Shown: piece after piece, positions 8,346-15,664 of the stretch
Layout of the letters: each line of letters starts with the position of its first letter
Numbering within the stretch: position 1 is the stretch's first letter
Assembly (NCBI GenBank): GCA_030263385.1
Contig: SZOX01000014.1
Span: 1 to 64,000, forward strand
Reading direction: 5' to 3'
From: Zeimonas sp003577305
GTDB lineage: Bacteria > Pseudomonadota > Gammaproteobacteria > Burkholderiales > Burkholderiaceae_E
Length of the DNA: 64,000 bases
The notes under the pieces: model-generated
Told to the model about the DNA's origin: nothing
What the model saw: the letters and a program-made list of their open reading frames with translations, nothing else
Databases searched by the model: none
Made by a program: the position numbers and the translations under genes

Positions 8346-8693
8346 TCAGGAGAAGGACGAGCCGCAACCGCAGGTGCTGCTGGCGTTCGGGTTCTTGATC
8401 ACGAACTGTGCGCCCTGCAGGTCTTCCTTGTAGTCGATTTCGGCACCCACCAGGTACTGGAAACTCATTGCGTCGATCAGCAGCGTGACGCCGTCCTTTT
8501 CCATCACGGTGTCGTCTTCGTTCGTTTCCTCGTCGAAGGTGAAACCGTACTGGAAGCCCGAACAGCCTCCGCCCTGCACGAACACGCGCAGCTTCAGGGC
8601 CGGGTTGCCCTCTTCGTCGATCAGTTCCTTGACCTTCGCGGCCGCGCTTTCGGTGAACAGCAGCGGTGCGGGCATTTCGGCGACAGCACTCAT
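8346..8693 (-). CDS. erpA: Iron-sulfur cluster insertion protein ErpA
   Basis: A 115-residue A-type carrier delivering Fe-S clusters to apo-proteins. The three cluster cysteines are C44 (GGGCSGFQYGF), C108 and C110 (CGCGSSFS at the C-terminus). The start at 8693 (MSAVAEMPAPLLFTESAAAKV) has a clear GGAGG seven bases upstream; a longer in-frame extension lacks family similarity. It converges on anmK. Confidence 0.97.
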   Translation of the reverse strand: MSAVAEMPAPLLFTESAAAKVKELIDEEGNPALKLRVFVQGGGCSGFQYGFTFDEETNEDDTVMEKDGVTLLIDAMSFQYLVGAEIDYKEDLQGAQFVIKNPNASSTCGCGSSFS

Positions 8694-8816
8694 CGATAAC
8701 CTCCAAATGACCTTGCATTCTAGGATGCCGCCAAAGACCGCGCCAGTGTCGGGGCAAATCTGGGGCGAATCCCGCACCGTGGCCGGCACGCCTGCGCGCA
8801 CCACGAACCACAGCGC

Positions 8817-9212
8817 CTACTCGTTGCTGCCCGCCGGCTCCGGGCGCAGGCGGTCCTGCCCGAGGTGCGCGAGCGCCCCGTCGAGGATCGCCCCGTGATG
8901 CATCTCGAGCGCCCGATAGCGGATCTCGCCGCTCACCTGCGCCTTCGGCTGCAGTTCGAGCAGTTCGTCGGCCTGCACCGGACCCACGATCGTGCCGTTC
9001 ACCACGAGATGGGCGGCGCGCACCTGCCCTTCTATGCGTGCATGCTCAGAGAGCACGAGCATGCTCGGCTCGCCCTCCTCGGCGATCACGTTGCCGCACA
9101 CCTCTCCGTCGATGCGCAGCCCGCCCTTGAAGCGGACGTCGCCGCGGATCGCGGTACCGGCACCGATCAGGCAATCGATCGTGCTGGCACCGGGCTTCTT
9201 CCTGCCGAACAT
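8817..9212 (-). CDS. Bactofilin family protein
   Basis: A 131-residue bactofilin (polymer-forming cytoskeletal protein). The beta-helical core shows repeated turns such as GDVRFKGGLRIDGEVCGNV and GQVRAAHLVVNGTIVGPV. Bactofilins self-assemble into filaments at the inner membrane and often organise cell-wall enzymes. The start MFGRKKPG at 9212 has a GAGGAG ribosome-binding site just upstream. It follows the DUF6776-like gene by 13 bases and is probably translated from the same transcript. Confidence 0.93.
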   Translation of the reverse strand: MFGRKKPGASTIDCLIGAGTAIRGDVRFKGGLRIDGEVCGNVIAEEGEPSMLVLSEHARIEGQVRAAHLVVNGTIVGPVQADELLELQPKAQVSGEIRYRALEMHHGAILDGALAHLGQDRLRPEPAGSNE

Positions 9213-9225
9213 CGCGACTCCTCGC

Positions 9226-9963
9226 TCAGAGAGTGGCGCTTTGTTCGGCGCGCAGCACGCCCCGTTCGAGCACGCGCATCTGCACCGACTTCGGCACCGC
9301 ACCCTCCGGCACCCTGAAGTGTCCTTCGACGCGCAGCAGGCGCCGGAAGGACAGCTTCATGCGCTCGCGCGCATCGGCGGGCCCATCGTCGGGCAACCTC
9401 AGGATCCGGGTGCGCCCATCGCTCACGGTGGTCACCAGCAACTGCAACGATCCGGTGAACAGCCGCTCGGCGCGGCCCGCCTGCACCAGGAGAGCACGAT
9501 AGCGCATCCGGTTTGGCTCGCCGGCATCGGGTTCGACCTCGAACCGACGAATGGCCACCGGGCCCTGCGCATCGGCAGCCGGCAGCAGGCTTTCCAGATA
9601 GGCGAGGTCGGCCTTCAGTTCGGCATTCTCGGCTTCCAGCGCGCGCAGCTGCTGCTCGCGGTGCTGCGCGGCAACCTGGTCGATGCGCAGGCGGCTGTCG
9701 CCCGGAAGCGCGTCGGCCAGACGCATCCGCTCGGCGCGCTCGTCGGCGAGCTGCTCGCGCAGGCTGGCCAACTCGGCATCGGCCCGGTCACGCTCGATCG
9801 CGGCATCGTCGAACGCCGCGCGCCACAGCCACATGCCGCCCGCAGCGCCGACGGCCGCCGCGAGAGCGAGCGACGCGAGCCGCACCGGCCACGGCACGTG
9901 TCTCCGAACGGTCATTCTGGCGGCGCTCACCGAGCGGCGGCGCACGAGCAATCTGTTCTTCAT
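9226..9963 (-). CDS. DUF6776-like membrane-anchored coiled-coil protein
   Basis: A 245-residue protein of unknown function. A single hydrophobic segment (about residues 27-49) is followed by a coiled coil rich in Glu, Arg and Leu (about 55-125) and a beta-rich C-terminal domain. The arrangement resembles a family usually found beside bactofilin and argC in betaproteobacteria. An in-frame ATG at 9915 is an alternative start with a better upstream purine stretch. Linkage to the bactofilin suggests an envelope-organising role, which is inference. Confidence 0.75.
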   Translation of the reverse strand: MKNRLLVRRRSVSAARMTVRRHVPWPVRLASLALAAAVGAAGGMWLWRAAFDDAAIERDRADAELASLREQLADERAERMRLADALPGDSRLRIDQVAAQHREQQLRALEAENAELKADLAYLESLLPAADAQGPVAIRRFEVEPDAGEPNRMRYRALLVQAGRAERLFTGSLQLLVTTVSDGRTRILRLPDDGPADARERMKLSFRRLLRVEGHFRVPEGAVPKSVQMRVLERGVLRAEQSATL

Positions 9964-10029
9964 TGCGGGCGAGGCGCTGGCACGAGAACCCCGGCAGCGC
10001 GGCCACGGCGGCCCGCAGGCGCGGGGATT

Positions 10030-11091
10030 TCAGGGTAGCACCGGCACCTGGTCGAGACCGGTACCTTCCGGCAGCCCGAACATGAGGTTCATCGCCTGCA
10101 CGCCCTGGCCGGAAGCACCCTTGACCAGGTTGTCCTCGACCACCAGCACCATCAGCAGGTTGCTGTCGGGCGGGCGATGCACCGCGATGCGCACCGTATT
10201 CGAGGCGCGCACCGAGCGTGTCTCCGGCATCGAGCCGGCAGGCATCACGTCGACGAACGGTTCGCCGACGAAACGCTTCTCGTAGAGCGCCTGCAGGTCG
10301 ATGCCGCGCCCGGCCGGCGTGAGCCGTGCGTACAGGGTCGAGAAGATGCCGCGCACCATCGGCACCAGGTGCGGCGTGAACACGAGGTGCACCGGCTTGC
10401 CGGCGATCGCCTCCAGCCCCTGGCGGATCTCGGGAAGGTGCCGATGCCCGCTCACCGAATAGGCCTTGAAGTTGTCGCCCGCCTCGGCCAGCAAGGTGTG
10501 CACCTCGGCCTTGCGGCCCGCACCCGAGGCGCCGGACTTGCAGTCGGCAATCAGGCTGTCGCGTTCGACCAGGTCGCCGCCGGCGGCGGCCACCGCCGCC
10601 GGGTCGAGTACCGGCAGGAAGCCCAGTTGCACCGACGTGGGGTAGCAGCCCGGCAGCCCGATCACCCGCGCGTTGCGGATCGCGTCGCGGTTCACCTCGG
10701 GCAATCCGTATACCGCCTCGGCGAGGATTTCCGGGCACGCGTGCGGCATCCTGTACCAGCGCTCGAACTCGGCCGTGTCTTTCAGCCGGAAGTCGGCCGC
10801 AAGATCGATCACCCTGACGCCGGCGGCGAGCAGTTCGCGCGCCTGCGCCATCGCCACGCCGTGCGGGGTGGCGAAGAACACCACGTCGCAACGGCTGAGC
10901 GGCGCTTCGGCCGGATCGGAGAAAGCCAGCGACACGCGCCCGCGCAGCGACGGGAACATCTCGGCCACCGGCATGCCGGCCTCCTTGCGCGACGTGATCG
11001 CGACCAGTTCGGCCCGTGGATGCTGCGCCAGCAACCGCAGCAACTCGACCCCGGTGTAACCGGTGCCGCCGACGATTCCGACCTTGATCAT
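10030..11091 (-). CDS. argC: N-acetyl-gamma-glutamyl-phosphate reductase
   Basis: A 353-residue enzyme reducing N-acetylglutamyl phosphate to the semialdehyde with NADPH in arginine biosynthesis. The N-terminal VGIVGGTGYTGVELLRLL is the nucleotide-binding loop, and the catalytic cysteine is C149 in GLPGCYPTSVQLG. Length is typical of the long type 1 form. It lies 20 bases after rpsI on the same strand, a common betaproteobacterial order. Confidence 0.97.
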   Translation of the reverse strand: MIKVGIVGGTGYTGVELLRLLAQHPRAELVAITSRKEAGMPVAEMFPSLRGRVSLAFSDPAEAPLSRCDVVFFATPHGVAMAQARELLAAGVRVIDLAADFRLKDTAEFERWYRMPHACPEILAEAVYGLPEVNRDAIRNARVIGLPGCYPTSVQLGFLPVLDPAAVAAAGGDLVERDSLIADCKSGASGAGRKAEVHTLLAEAGDNFKAYSVSGHRHLPEIRQGLEAIAGKPVHLVFTPHLVPMVRGIFSTLYARLTPAGRGIDLQALYEKRFVGEPFVDVMPAGSMPETRSVRASNTVRIAVHRPPDSNLLMVLVVEDNLVKGASGQGVQAMNLMFGLPEGTGLDQVPVLP

Positions 11092-11111
11092 GCGCGCGGA
11101 ACCCGCGCGGA

Positions 11112-11504
11112 TCAGCGCTTCGAGAACTGCTTGCGGCGTCGCGCCTTGTGGAAGCCGACTTTCTTGCGCTCGACCTCGCGCGCATCGCGCGTGACCAGCC
11201 CCGCATCGGAGAGCACGGGCTTGAGCGTCGCGTCGTAGTCGATCAGCGCGCGGGTGACGCCGTGGCGCACCGCGCCCGCCTGCCCCGACTCGCCGCCACC
11301 GGCGACGTTGACCATGATGTCGAAGCTGCGGATGTTGTCGGTGAGCTCGAGCGGCTGGCGCACGACCATGCGGCCGGTTTCGCGGGCGAAGTAGTCGTCG
11401 AGCGGCTTGCCGTTGACGACGAACTTGCCGGTACCGCGCTTGAGGAACACCCGCGCGACCGAGGTCTTGCGCCGGCCGGTGCCGTAGTTGTAGTCGCCGA
11501 TCAT
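11112..11504 (-). CDS. rpsI: 30S ribosomal protein S9
   Basis: A 130-residue S9 protein with the conserved start (NYGTGRRKTSVARVFL), the central GGGESGQAGAVRHGVTRAL and the basic tail ending KARRRKQFSKR that reaches the P-site tRNA. The ATG at 11504 lies four bases after the rplM stop, giving the standard rplM-rpsI operon. A longer upstream extension is out of the family. Confidence 0.98.
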   Translation of the reverse strand: MIGDYNYGTGRRKTSVARVFLKRGTGKFVVNGKPLDDYFARETGRMVVRQPLELTDNIRSFDIMVNVAGGGESGQAGAVRHGVTRALIDYDATLKPVLSDAGLVTRDAREVERKKVGFHKARRRKQFSKR

Positions 11505-11508
11505 CGCG

Positions 11509-11937
11509 TCAGACCTCCAGGGCCTTCGGCTGCTGCGCCGAATGCGGGTGCGTGCCCTCGGCATACACCTTCAGTTTCTTGATCATCGCGTAGCCGAGCG
11601 GCCCCTTGGGCAGCATGCCCTTGACCGCTTTCTCGAGCGCGCGGCCGGGAAACCGCGCCTGCATCTTGCCGAAGGTGGTTTCGGTAATGCCGCCAGGGTA
11701 GCCGCTGTGACGGTAGTACTTCTTGCCTTCGGCCTTGTTGCCGGTGACGCGCATCTTCGCGGCGTTGACCACGACGATGAAGTCGCCGGTGTCGACGTGC
11801 GGCGTGAATTCGGGCTTGTGCTTGCCCCGCAGGCGCAAGGCGATCTCGGCGGCCAGTCGACCGAGCACCTTGTCGCTGGCGTCGACCACGAACCAGTCGC
11901 GCTGCACCTCGTGCGGCTTGGCGGAAAACGTCTTCAT
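11509..11937 (-). CDS. rplM: 50S ribosomal protein L13
   Basis: A 142-residue L13 of standard length. It has DWFVVDASDKVLGRLA near the start, KYYRHSGYPGGI and MLPKGPLGYAMIKKLKVY. It is the first gene of the rplM-rpsI pair, with a good sigma-70 promoter about 40-65 bases upstream. In other bacteria L13 can bind its own leader; nothing in this short leader shows that directly. Confidence 0.98.
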   Translation of the reverse strand: MKTFSAKPHEVQRDWFVVDASDKVLGRLAAEIALRLRGKHKPEFTPHVDTGDFIVVVNAAKMRVTGNKAEGKKYYRHSGYPGGITETTFGKMQARFPGRALEKAVKGMLPKGPLGYAMIKKLKVYAEGTHPHSAQQPKALEV

Positions 11938-11974
11938 GACTCTCTCTTGGGGAGGGGAGCGCGGAAAGCCTTTG

Positions 11975-12004
11975 ATTGTAGCGGAATCAGCGAAGCCCCG
12001 TCAA
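11975..12004 (-). promoter_or_regulatory. Sigma-70 promoter for rplM-rpsI
   Basis: On the minus strand, TTGACG (12004-11999) and TACAAT (11980-11975) are separated by 18 bases. This predicts a start near 11968 and a leader of about 30 bases before the rplM ATG. Both boxes match consensus at five of six positions. Confidence 0.75.
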
Positions 12005-12115
12005 AGGCCCGTGCGCAGCCAGTACGCGGGAGAACTCGCTCGGGCACCGGTCCGGGCAAGCTGCGGGGCATCCATGGTCTCTCGCCCCGGTTCGGCGAAC
12101 CCGTCGTGACGAACC

Positions 12116-12147
12116 AAAAAAGAAGCCCGGACGCGAAGGTCCGGGCT
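12116..12147 (-). terminator. Intrinsic terminator of the small RNA
   Basis: On the minus strand an 8-bp stem (12147-12140 with 12131-12124) is followed by a C and a run of six T's at 12121-12116. It closes the small RNA at 12179-12116. It lies upstream of the rplM promoter, so it also insulates that operon. Confidence 0.85.
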
Positions 12148-12179
12148 GAATCCACCAAAGGAGGAGGGTGGAGGAGACA
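12116..12179 (-). ncRNA. Small RNA with anti-Shine-Dalgarno motif (about 64 nt)
   Basis: This is a complete small RNA gene: a strong promoter just upstream, a short body, and an intrinsic terminator. The predicted RNA starts around UUUGUCUCCUCC. Next comes a 5-bp hairpin (CCACC with GGTGG) whose loop carries a second CUCCUCC, then AUUCAG and the terminator hairpin. Both C/U motifs are complementary to strong ribosome-binding sites of the GGAGGAGA type. The design recalls proteobacterial anti-SD small RNAs such as Burkholderia NcS27 and Rhodobacter CcsR RNAs. That likeness is from memory and homology is not shown. The region 11938-12474 holds no other gene. Confidence 0.75.
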
Positions 12180-12185
12180 AAGCAA

Positions 12186-12214
12186 AGTATAGCGAACCTG
12201 ATTGTGCATTGCAA
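12186..12214 (-). promoter_or_regulatory. Sigma-70 promoter of the small RNA
   Basis: On the minus strand, TTGCAA (12214-12209) and TATACT (12191-12186) are exactly 17 bases apart, with the predicted start at about 12179. The -10 matches consensus at five of six positions. The -35 overlaps a TTGCA-rich palindromic segment. Confidence 0.8.
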
Positions 12215-12474
12215 GATGCTGTGCGGCCCGCATTGGGCGAGTGCCCTCCCAACCCTGGCATGACCTGCCGTGCACGATCTGCAAGTACCTGAAATATGGA
12301 ATGTTTCACGGTAACTACAAGCTGTGGAGCAGCTTGCCCCGGATCTCTGGAAGACCCTCCAACCGATATCGGCGCCGATGCGCTGTTGCGGCGGCGCATC
12401 AAGAAGCTGCGCAATGCAGCGCCGCCAGCCCCGGCACTACAATCGCCGGGCAGCGGCAACCAACAGGAGCGGCA

Positions 12475-12897
12475 ATGGAGTGCGCGGTGAAATGGACCGG
12501 CCCGGGCGGCATGAGCTTCGTCGCCGAGACCGGCAGCGGGCACGCACTGGTGATGGACGGCGCTCCCGACGTGGGGGGACGCAACCTCGGCCCGCGCCCG
12601 ATGGAAATGGTGCTGCTGGGCGCGGGTGGCTGCACTGCTTCCGACGTGGTGGTGATCCTCAGCCGCAGTGGCCAGGACGTGCGCGGCTGCGAAGTGCAGC
12701 TTCGCGCCGAGCGCGCGGAAGCCGATCCGAAAGTCTTCACCCGCATCCACTTCCACTTCGTGGTGCGCGGACGCGCCCTCAAACCGAACGTGGTCGAGCG
12801 GGCGATCAGGCTCTCGCACGACAAGTACTGCTCGGCCTCGATCATGCTCGGCAAGACGGCCGAACTGACGCACGACTGGAAGATCGTCGAGGATTGA
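12475..12897 (+). CDS. OsmC family protein
   Basis: A 140-residue OsmC/Ohr superfamily protein with the two redox cysteines, C53 in GAGGCTASDVV and C119 in HDKYCSASIML. OsmC-like proteins reduce organic hydroperoxides, usually as dimers; this one belongs to the YhfA-like branch judging by its short N-terminus. The ATG at 12475 has AGGAG eight bases upstream; the longer in-frame extension is non-coding. It converges on coq7 with five bases between stops. Confidence 0.92.
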   Translation: MECAVKWTGPGGMSFVAETGSGHALVMDGAPDVGGRNLGPRPMEMVLLGAGGCTASDVVVILSRSGQDVRGCEVQLRAERAEADPKVFTRIHFHFVVRGRALKPNVVERAIRLSHDKYCSASIMLGKTAELTHDWKIVED

Positions 12898-12902
12898 TCC
12901 CT

Positions 12903-13553
12903 TCATATGTGATGCGCGGTCGTCGTCATCACTTTCGCGGCGGCGCGCATTGCCGCGCGCACGGGCGCCGGCAACTCGGCGCCGCCCAGCCGAAGCGCGT
13001 TCTGCGCATGGCGGATCTCGTCGTCTTTCATTGCCACCACGATCGCGCGCGAGCGCAGGTCGGAGGCCGGCAACCGCTCGAGGTGGCCGGCCAGATGAGC
13101 TTCCACCTGCCGCTCGGTCTCGGCCATGAAGCCGAGGCTGAGCCGGTCACCGGCCCGGCCGGCGAGCAGGCCGAGCAGCAACGCCCCGCCGTACCACAGC
13201 GGATTGAGCACCGACGGCCGCGCGTCGAGTTCACGCAATCGCTCGCGCGTCCAGGCGAGATGGTCGCCCTCCTCGCGCGCCGCCTGCCGGAACTCGCCGG
13301 CCAGACGCGGATCAGCGGTGGCTGCGGCCTGGCCCTCGTAGAGGGCCTGCGCGCAGATCTCCCCGACGTGGTTGACCCGCATCAGCGCCCCCGACAGCCG
13401 GCGCTCGGCCGGGTCGGCCGGCTCGGCCGGATCACCGCCGGCCACCGGCATCGCGCGTACGGCCGGCGCCACGCCGCTCAGCGTGGCCAGTGCCCGACCG
13501 GCCCCGGAAAGCAGCCGATCGACGGAACTGTGGCGACGGAAGTCCTCCGGCAT
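12903..13553 (-). CDS. coq7: 2-polyprenyl-3-methyl-6-methoxy-1,4-benzoquinone monooxygenase
   Basis: A 216-residue di-iron hydroxylase of ubiquinone biosynthesis, needing oxygen. Iron ligands are visible in RVNHVGEICAQALYEGQ, REEGDHLAWTRERL, ETERQVEAHL and DDEIRHA. I chose the ATG at 13553 because AGAGG sits six bases upstream; another ATG two codons earlier (13559) abuts that site. Upstream in-frame sequence is unlikely to be translated. It converges on the OsmC gene. Confidence 0.94.
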   Translation of the reverse strand: MPEDFRRHSSVDRLLSGAGRALATLSGVAPAVRAMPVAGGDPAEPADPAERRLSGALMRVNHVGEICAQALYEGQAAATADPRLAGEFRQAAREEGDHLAWTRERLRELDARPSVLNPLWYGGALLLGLLAGRAGDRLSLGFMAETERQVEAHLAGHLERLPASDLRSRAIVVAMKDDEIRHAQNALRLGGAELPAPVRAAMRAAAKVMTTTAHHI

Positions 13554-13816
13554 GTGCATCCTCTTCGGCTGCAGCGTGAGGAATCGGCCATGCAGCGTGC
13601 GCCGCTCTGGAAGACCCGCTGGCCAGCCACCCCCGACTGTTGCTCGAGAGCGACAGCATACCGAAAAAACAACGAACGAACGCCCGCCGGCTTTGCCCCC
13701 CACCCGAATTTGGCGAGAATACACAGGACTTCTGACCGGGGAAGGCCCACCAGCCGCTTCGGGGAGTTGCGGCGGCGCGGAGGCCGTCGATTGATTTCAA
13801 CCCAGGAGAACTTTCA

Positions 13817-14893
13817 ATGAAGAAATCGCTTCTCGCAGTGGCCGTCGCGGCAGCGCTGCCGGCGGCCGCGTTCGCGCAGGCGAACGTGACGCTGTCCGGC
13901 AACGTCAAGCTCGGTATCGCGAACACCAAGATTTCCGACGGCGGCGTCACCGGCAGCGGCACGAGCATCGACGACGGTTCATCGCGCTTCATCATCAGCG
14001 GCTCCGACGACCTCGGCGGCGGCATGAAGGGCATCTTCATGATCGACTCGCGTTTCCGGCCGGACGAAAGTGGCGGCGCACTCGCCAGCGGAAACGCGTT
14101 CGTCGGCGTCGCCGGAGGCTTCGGCTCGGTTCGCCTCGGCCGTCTCGACACCTACTACTATTTCGGTACCGACGAGTTCGGCGGCCGCGCGGTGGCGCTG
14201 CAGCACTCGAACATCTCGATCCTGAGCTGGGTCGGCGGTCTCGCGGGCGGTCCTGCCATCGCGAATGCCTCGCGCTCGGCCAACGTGATTCGCTACGACA
14301 TGCCGGCGATGGGTGGCTTGAGCGGTGGCGTCACCTACTCGTTCAACTTCCAGGGCAACGACGGCGCCATCGACGATCCGGCCAAGGGCGAGGCCTGGTC
14401 GCTCGACCTGGCGTGGAAGAGCGGCCCGATCGCGGTGGGCGGCGCCTACTGGGATGCCGACTACGAAGGCCTGCCGACGAACGATGGCCAGCAGGCATGG
14501 CGCCTGTATGGCAGCTACGACTTCGGGATGTTCAAGGTCGGCCTGACCTGGGATGACTCGAAGCAGAAGGGTGCCACCGACTTCAAGCGCGGCGCCTGGT
14601 CGCTGCCGGTCACTGCCAAGCTCGGCCCGGGCACGGTGCTTTTCACCTACACCCAGGCGCGTGACGTGAAGGCGGCCAGCACGATCAGCGACACGGGCGC
14701 GAAGATGTTCGCGGTCGGCTACGACTACCCCCTGTCGAAGCGCACGTCGCTCGGCGTCTCGTACGCCCAGCTGAAGAACGACGCCAATGCCAACTACGCG
14801 CTGTTTACCATGGGCGCGCTGGGTGGCCATCCGGCCCCGACCGCTGGCCAGGACATGGGCCAGTGGTACATCGGTCTGCGTCACGCGTTCTGA
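13817..14893 (+). CDS. Gram-negative trimeric porin
   Basis: A 358-residue outer-membrane porin of the betaproteobacterial general-porin family. It has a signal peptide (MKKSLLAVAV onward) with likely cleavage after AFA at residue 20, then ANVTLSGNVKLGI, the usual first strand. It ends in GLRHAF with the C-terminal Phe recognised by the Bam machinery. AGGAG lies upstream of the ATG. It is a stand-alone gene with its own terminator. The 263 bases upstream hold no gene, and I could not identify a convincing promoter there. Confidence 0.95.
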   Translation: MKKSLLAVAVAAALPAAAFAQANVTLSGNVKLGIANTKISDGGVTGSGTSIDDGSSRFIISGSDDLGGGMKGIFMIDSRFRPDESGGALASGNAFVGVAGGFGSVRLGRLDTYYYFGTDEFGGRAVALQHSNISILSWVGGLAGGPAIANASRSANVIRYDMPAMGGLSGGVTYSFNFQGNDGAIDDPAKGEAWSLDLAWKSGPIAVGGAYWDADYEGLPTNDGQQAWRLYGSYDFGMFKVGLTWDDSKQKGATDFKRGAWSLPVTAKLGPGTVLFTYTQARDVKAASTISDTGAKMFAVGYDYPLSKRTSLGVSYAQLKNDANANYALFTMGALGGHPAPTAGQDMGQWYIGLRHAF

Positions 14894-14897
14894 TCGT

Positions 14898-14962
14898 CGG
14901 CCGGCAATTGCCGGCCGGGTATCAGAGCTGAAAACGCCGGGGCAACCCGGCGTTTTTTTTTT
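14898..14962 (+). terminator. Porin intrinsic terminator with upstream palindrome
   Basis: A perfect 20-bp palindrome at 14898-14917 follows the stop. Then AACGCCGGG (14933-14941), a GCAA tetraloop and CCCGGCGTT (14946-14954) lead into a run of T's ending at 14962. This is a textbook strong terminator for the porin transcript. Confidence 0.93.
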
Positions 14963-14988
14963 GCGCGTGCGCTGGGGCATTCCAGGCG

Positions 14989-15024
14989 GGATTGTTTGAA
15001 GTGACAACTGTTCAATCCTAAACT
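14989..15024 (+). promoter_or_regulatory. Promoter and candidate operator of the MarR gene
   Basis: TTGAAG (14996-15001) and TAAACT (15019-15024) are 17 bases apart. An inverted repeat, GGATTG (14989-14994) with CAATCC (15013-15018), brackets the -35 and spacer, so a bound dimer would block the promoter. The predicted transcription start falls at about 15031, the A of the MarR start codon. Confidence 0.65.
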
Positions 15025-15030
15025 GGGCAG

Positions 15031-15594
15031 ATGTCCGCACCCGACACCCCACCCTCGCCGCTCGATCACGAAACCCGGCTGCAGGCGCACGACCACACCG
15101 CGCTGCGGCTGTGGCTGCGGCTGCTCACCTGCACCAGCCTGATCGAAGCGTCGGTGCGACAGATCCTGCGCAGCGAGTTCGAGTCGACACTGCCGCGGTT
15201 CGACCTGCTCGCACAACTCGAACGGCACCCGCAGGGGCTGCGCATGAGCGAGTTGTCGCAGCGGTTGATGGTGACCGGCGGCAACATCACGGCGCTCGCC
15301 GATCAGCTCGAGACCGAGGGACTGCTGCGGCGCGAGCCGGTGAGCGACGATCGTCGCGCGATCCGGCTCAGGCTCTCCGCTGCCGGGCGCAAGCGCTTCG
15401 CCGAGATGGCCGCAGGACACGAACGGCGAGTCGTCTCGCTGTTCGAGGTGCTCTCGCACGACGAGCAGCGCCAGTTGCTCACGCTGCTCGGCAGGCTCAA
15501 GCCGCACCTGGTCGCGGCGAAGCATCGGGCCGCGAAGCGATCGCCGGGGAGCCGCCGTTCGCGGGCTGCCAGCCCGCACGCAAGCCTTCCGTGA
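15031..15594 (+). CDS. MarR family transcriptional regulator
   Basis: A 187-residue winged-helix regulator. The DNA-binding segment runs from about LPRFDLLAQLERHPQGLRMSE-type sequence through the recognition helix (MVTGGNITALADQLETEGL) to the wing (REPVSDDRRAIRLRLSAAGR). MarR proteins usually repress genes for aromatic compounds until a ligand binds. The gene sits 70 bases before an aryl-CoA ligase, its likely target, and appears autoregulated through the inverted repeat over its promoter. The Arg/Ser-rich tail (about 165-187) is probably disordered. Confidence 0.93.
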   Translation: MSAPDTPPSPLDHETRLQAHDHTALRLWLRLLTCTSLIEASVRQILRSEFESTLPRFDLLAQLERHPQGLRMSELSQRLMVTGGNITALADQLETEGLLRREPVSDDRRAIRLRLSAAGRKRFAEMAAGHERRVVSLFEVLSHDEQRQLLTLLGRLKPHLVAAKHRAAKRSPGSRRSRAASPHASLP

Positions 15595-15664
15595 AAACGC
15601 TGCCAACCGAACGGCCCGCACGATACGATCGCCGACAGGAACCCACCGGAACCCGGAGACCGCG

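Noticed and set aside
12202..12474. N-terminal extension of the OsmC-like protein starting at 12202
   Set aside because: It would run through the small RNA promoter region and has no family similarity. The ATG at 12475 has a proper ribosome-binding site and the family N-terminus.
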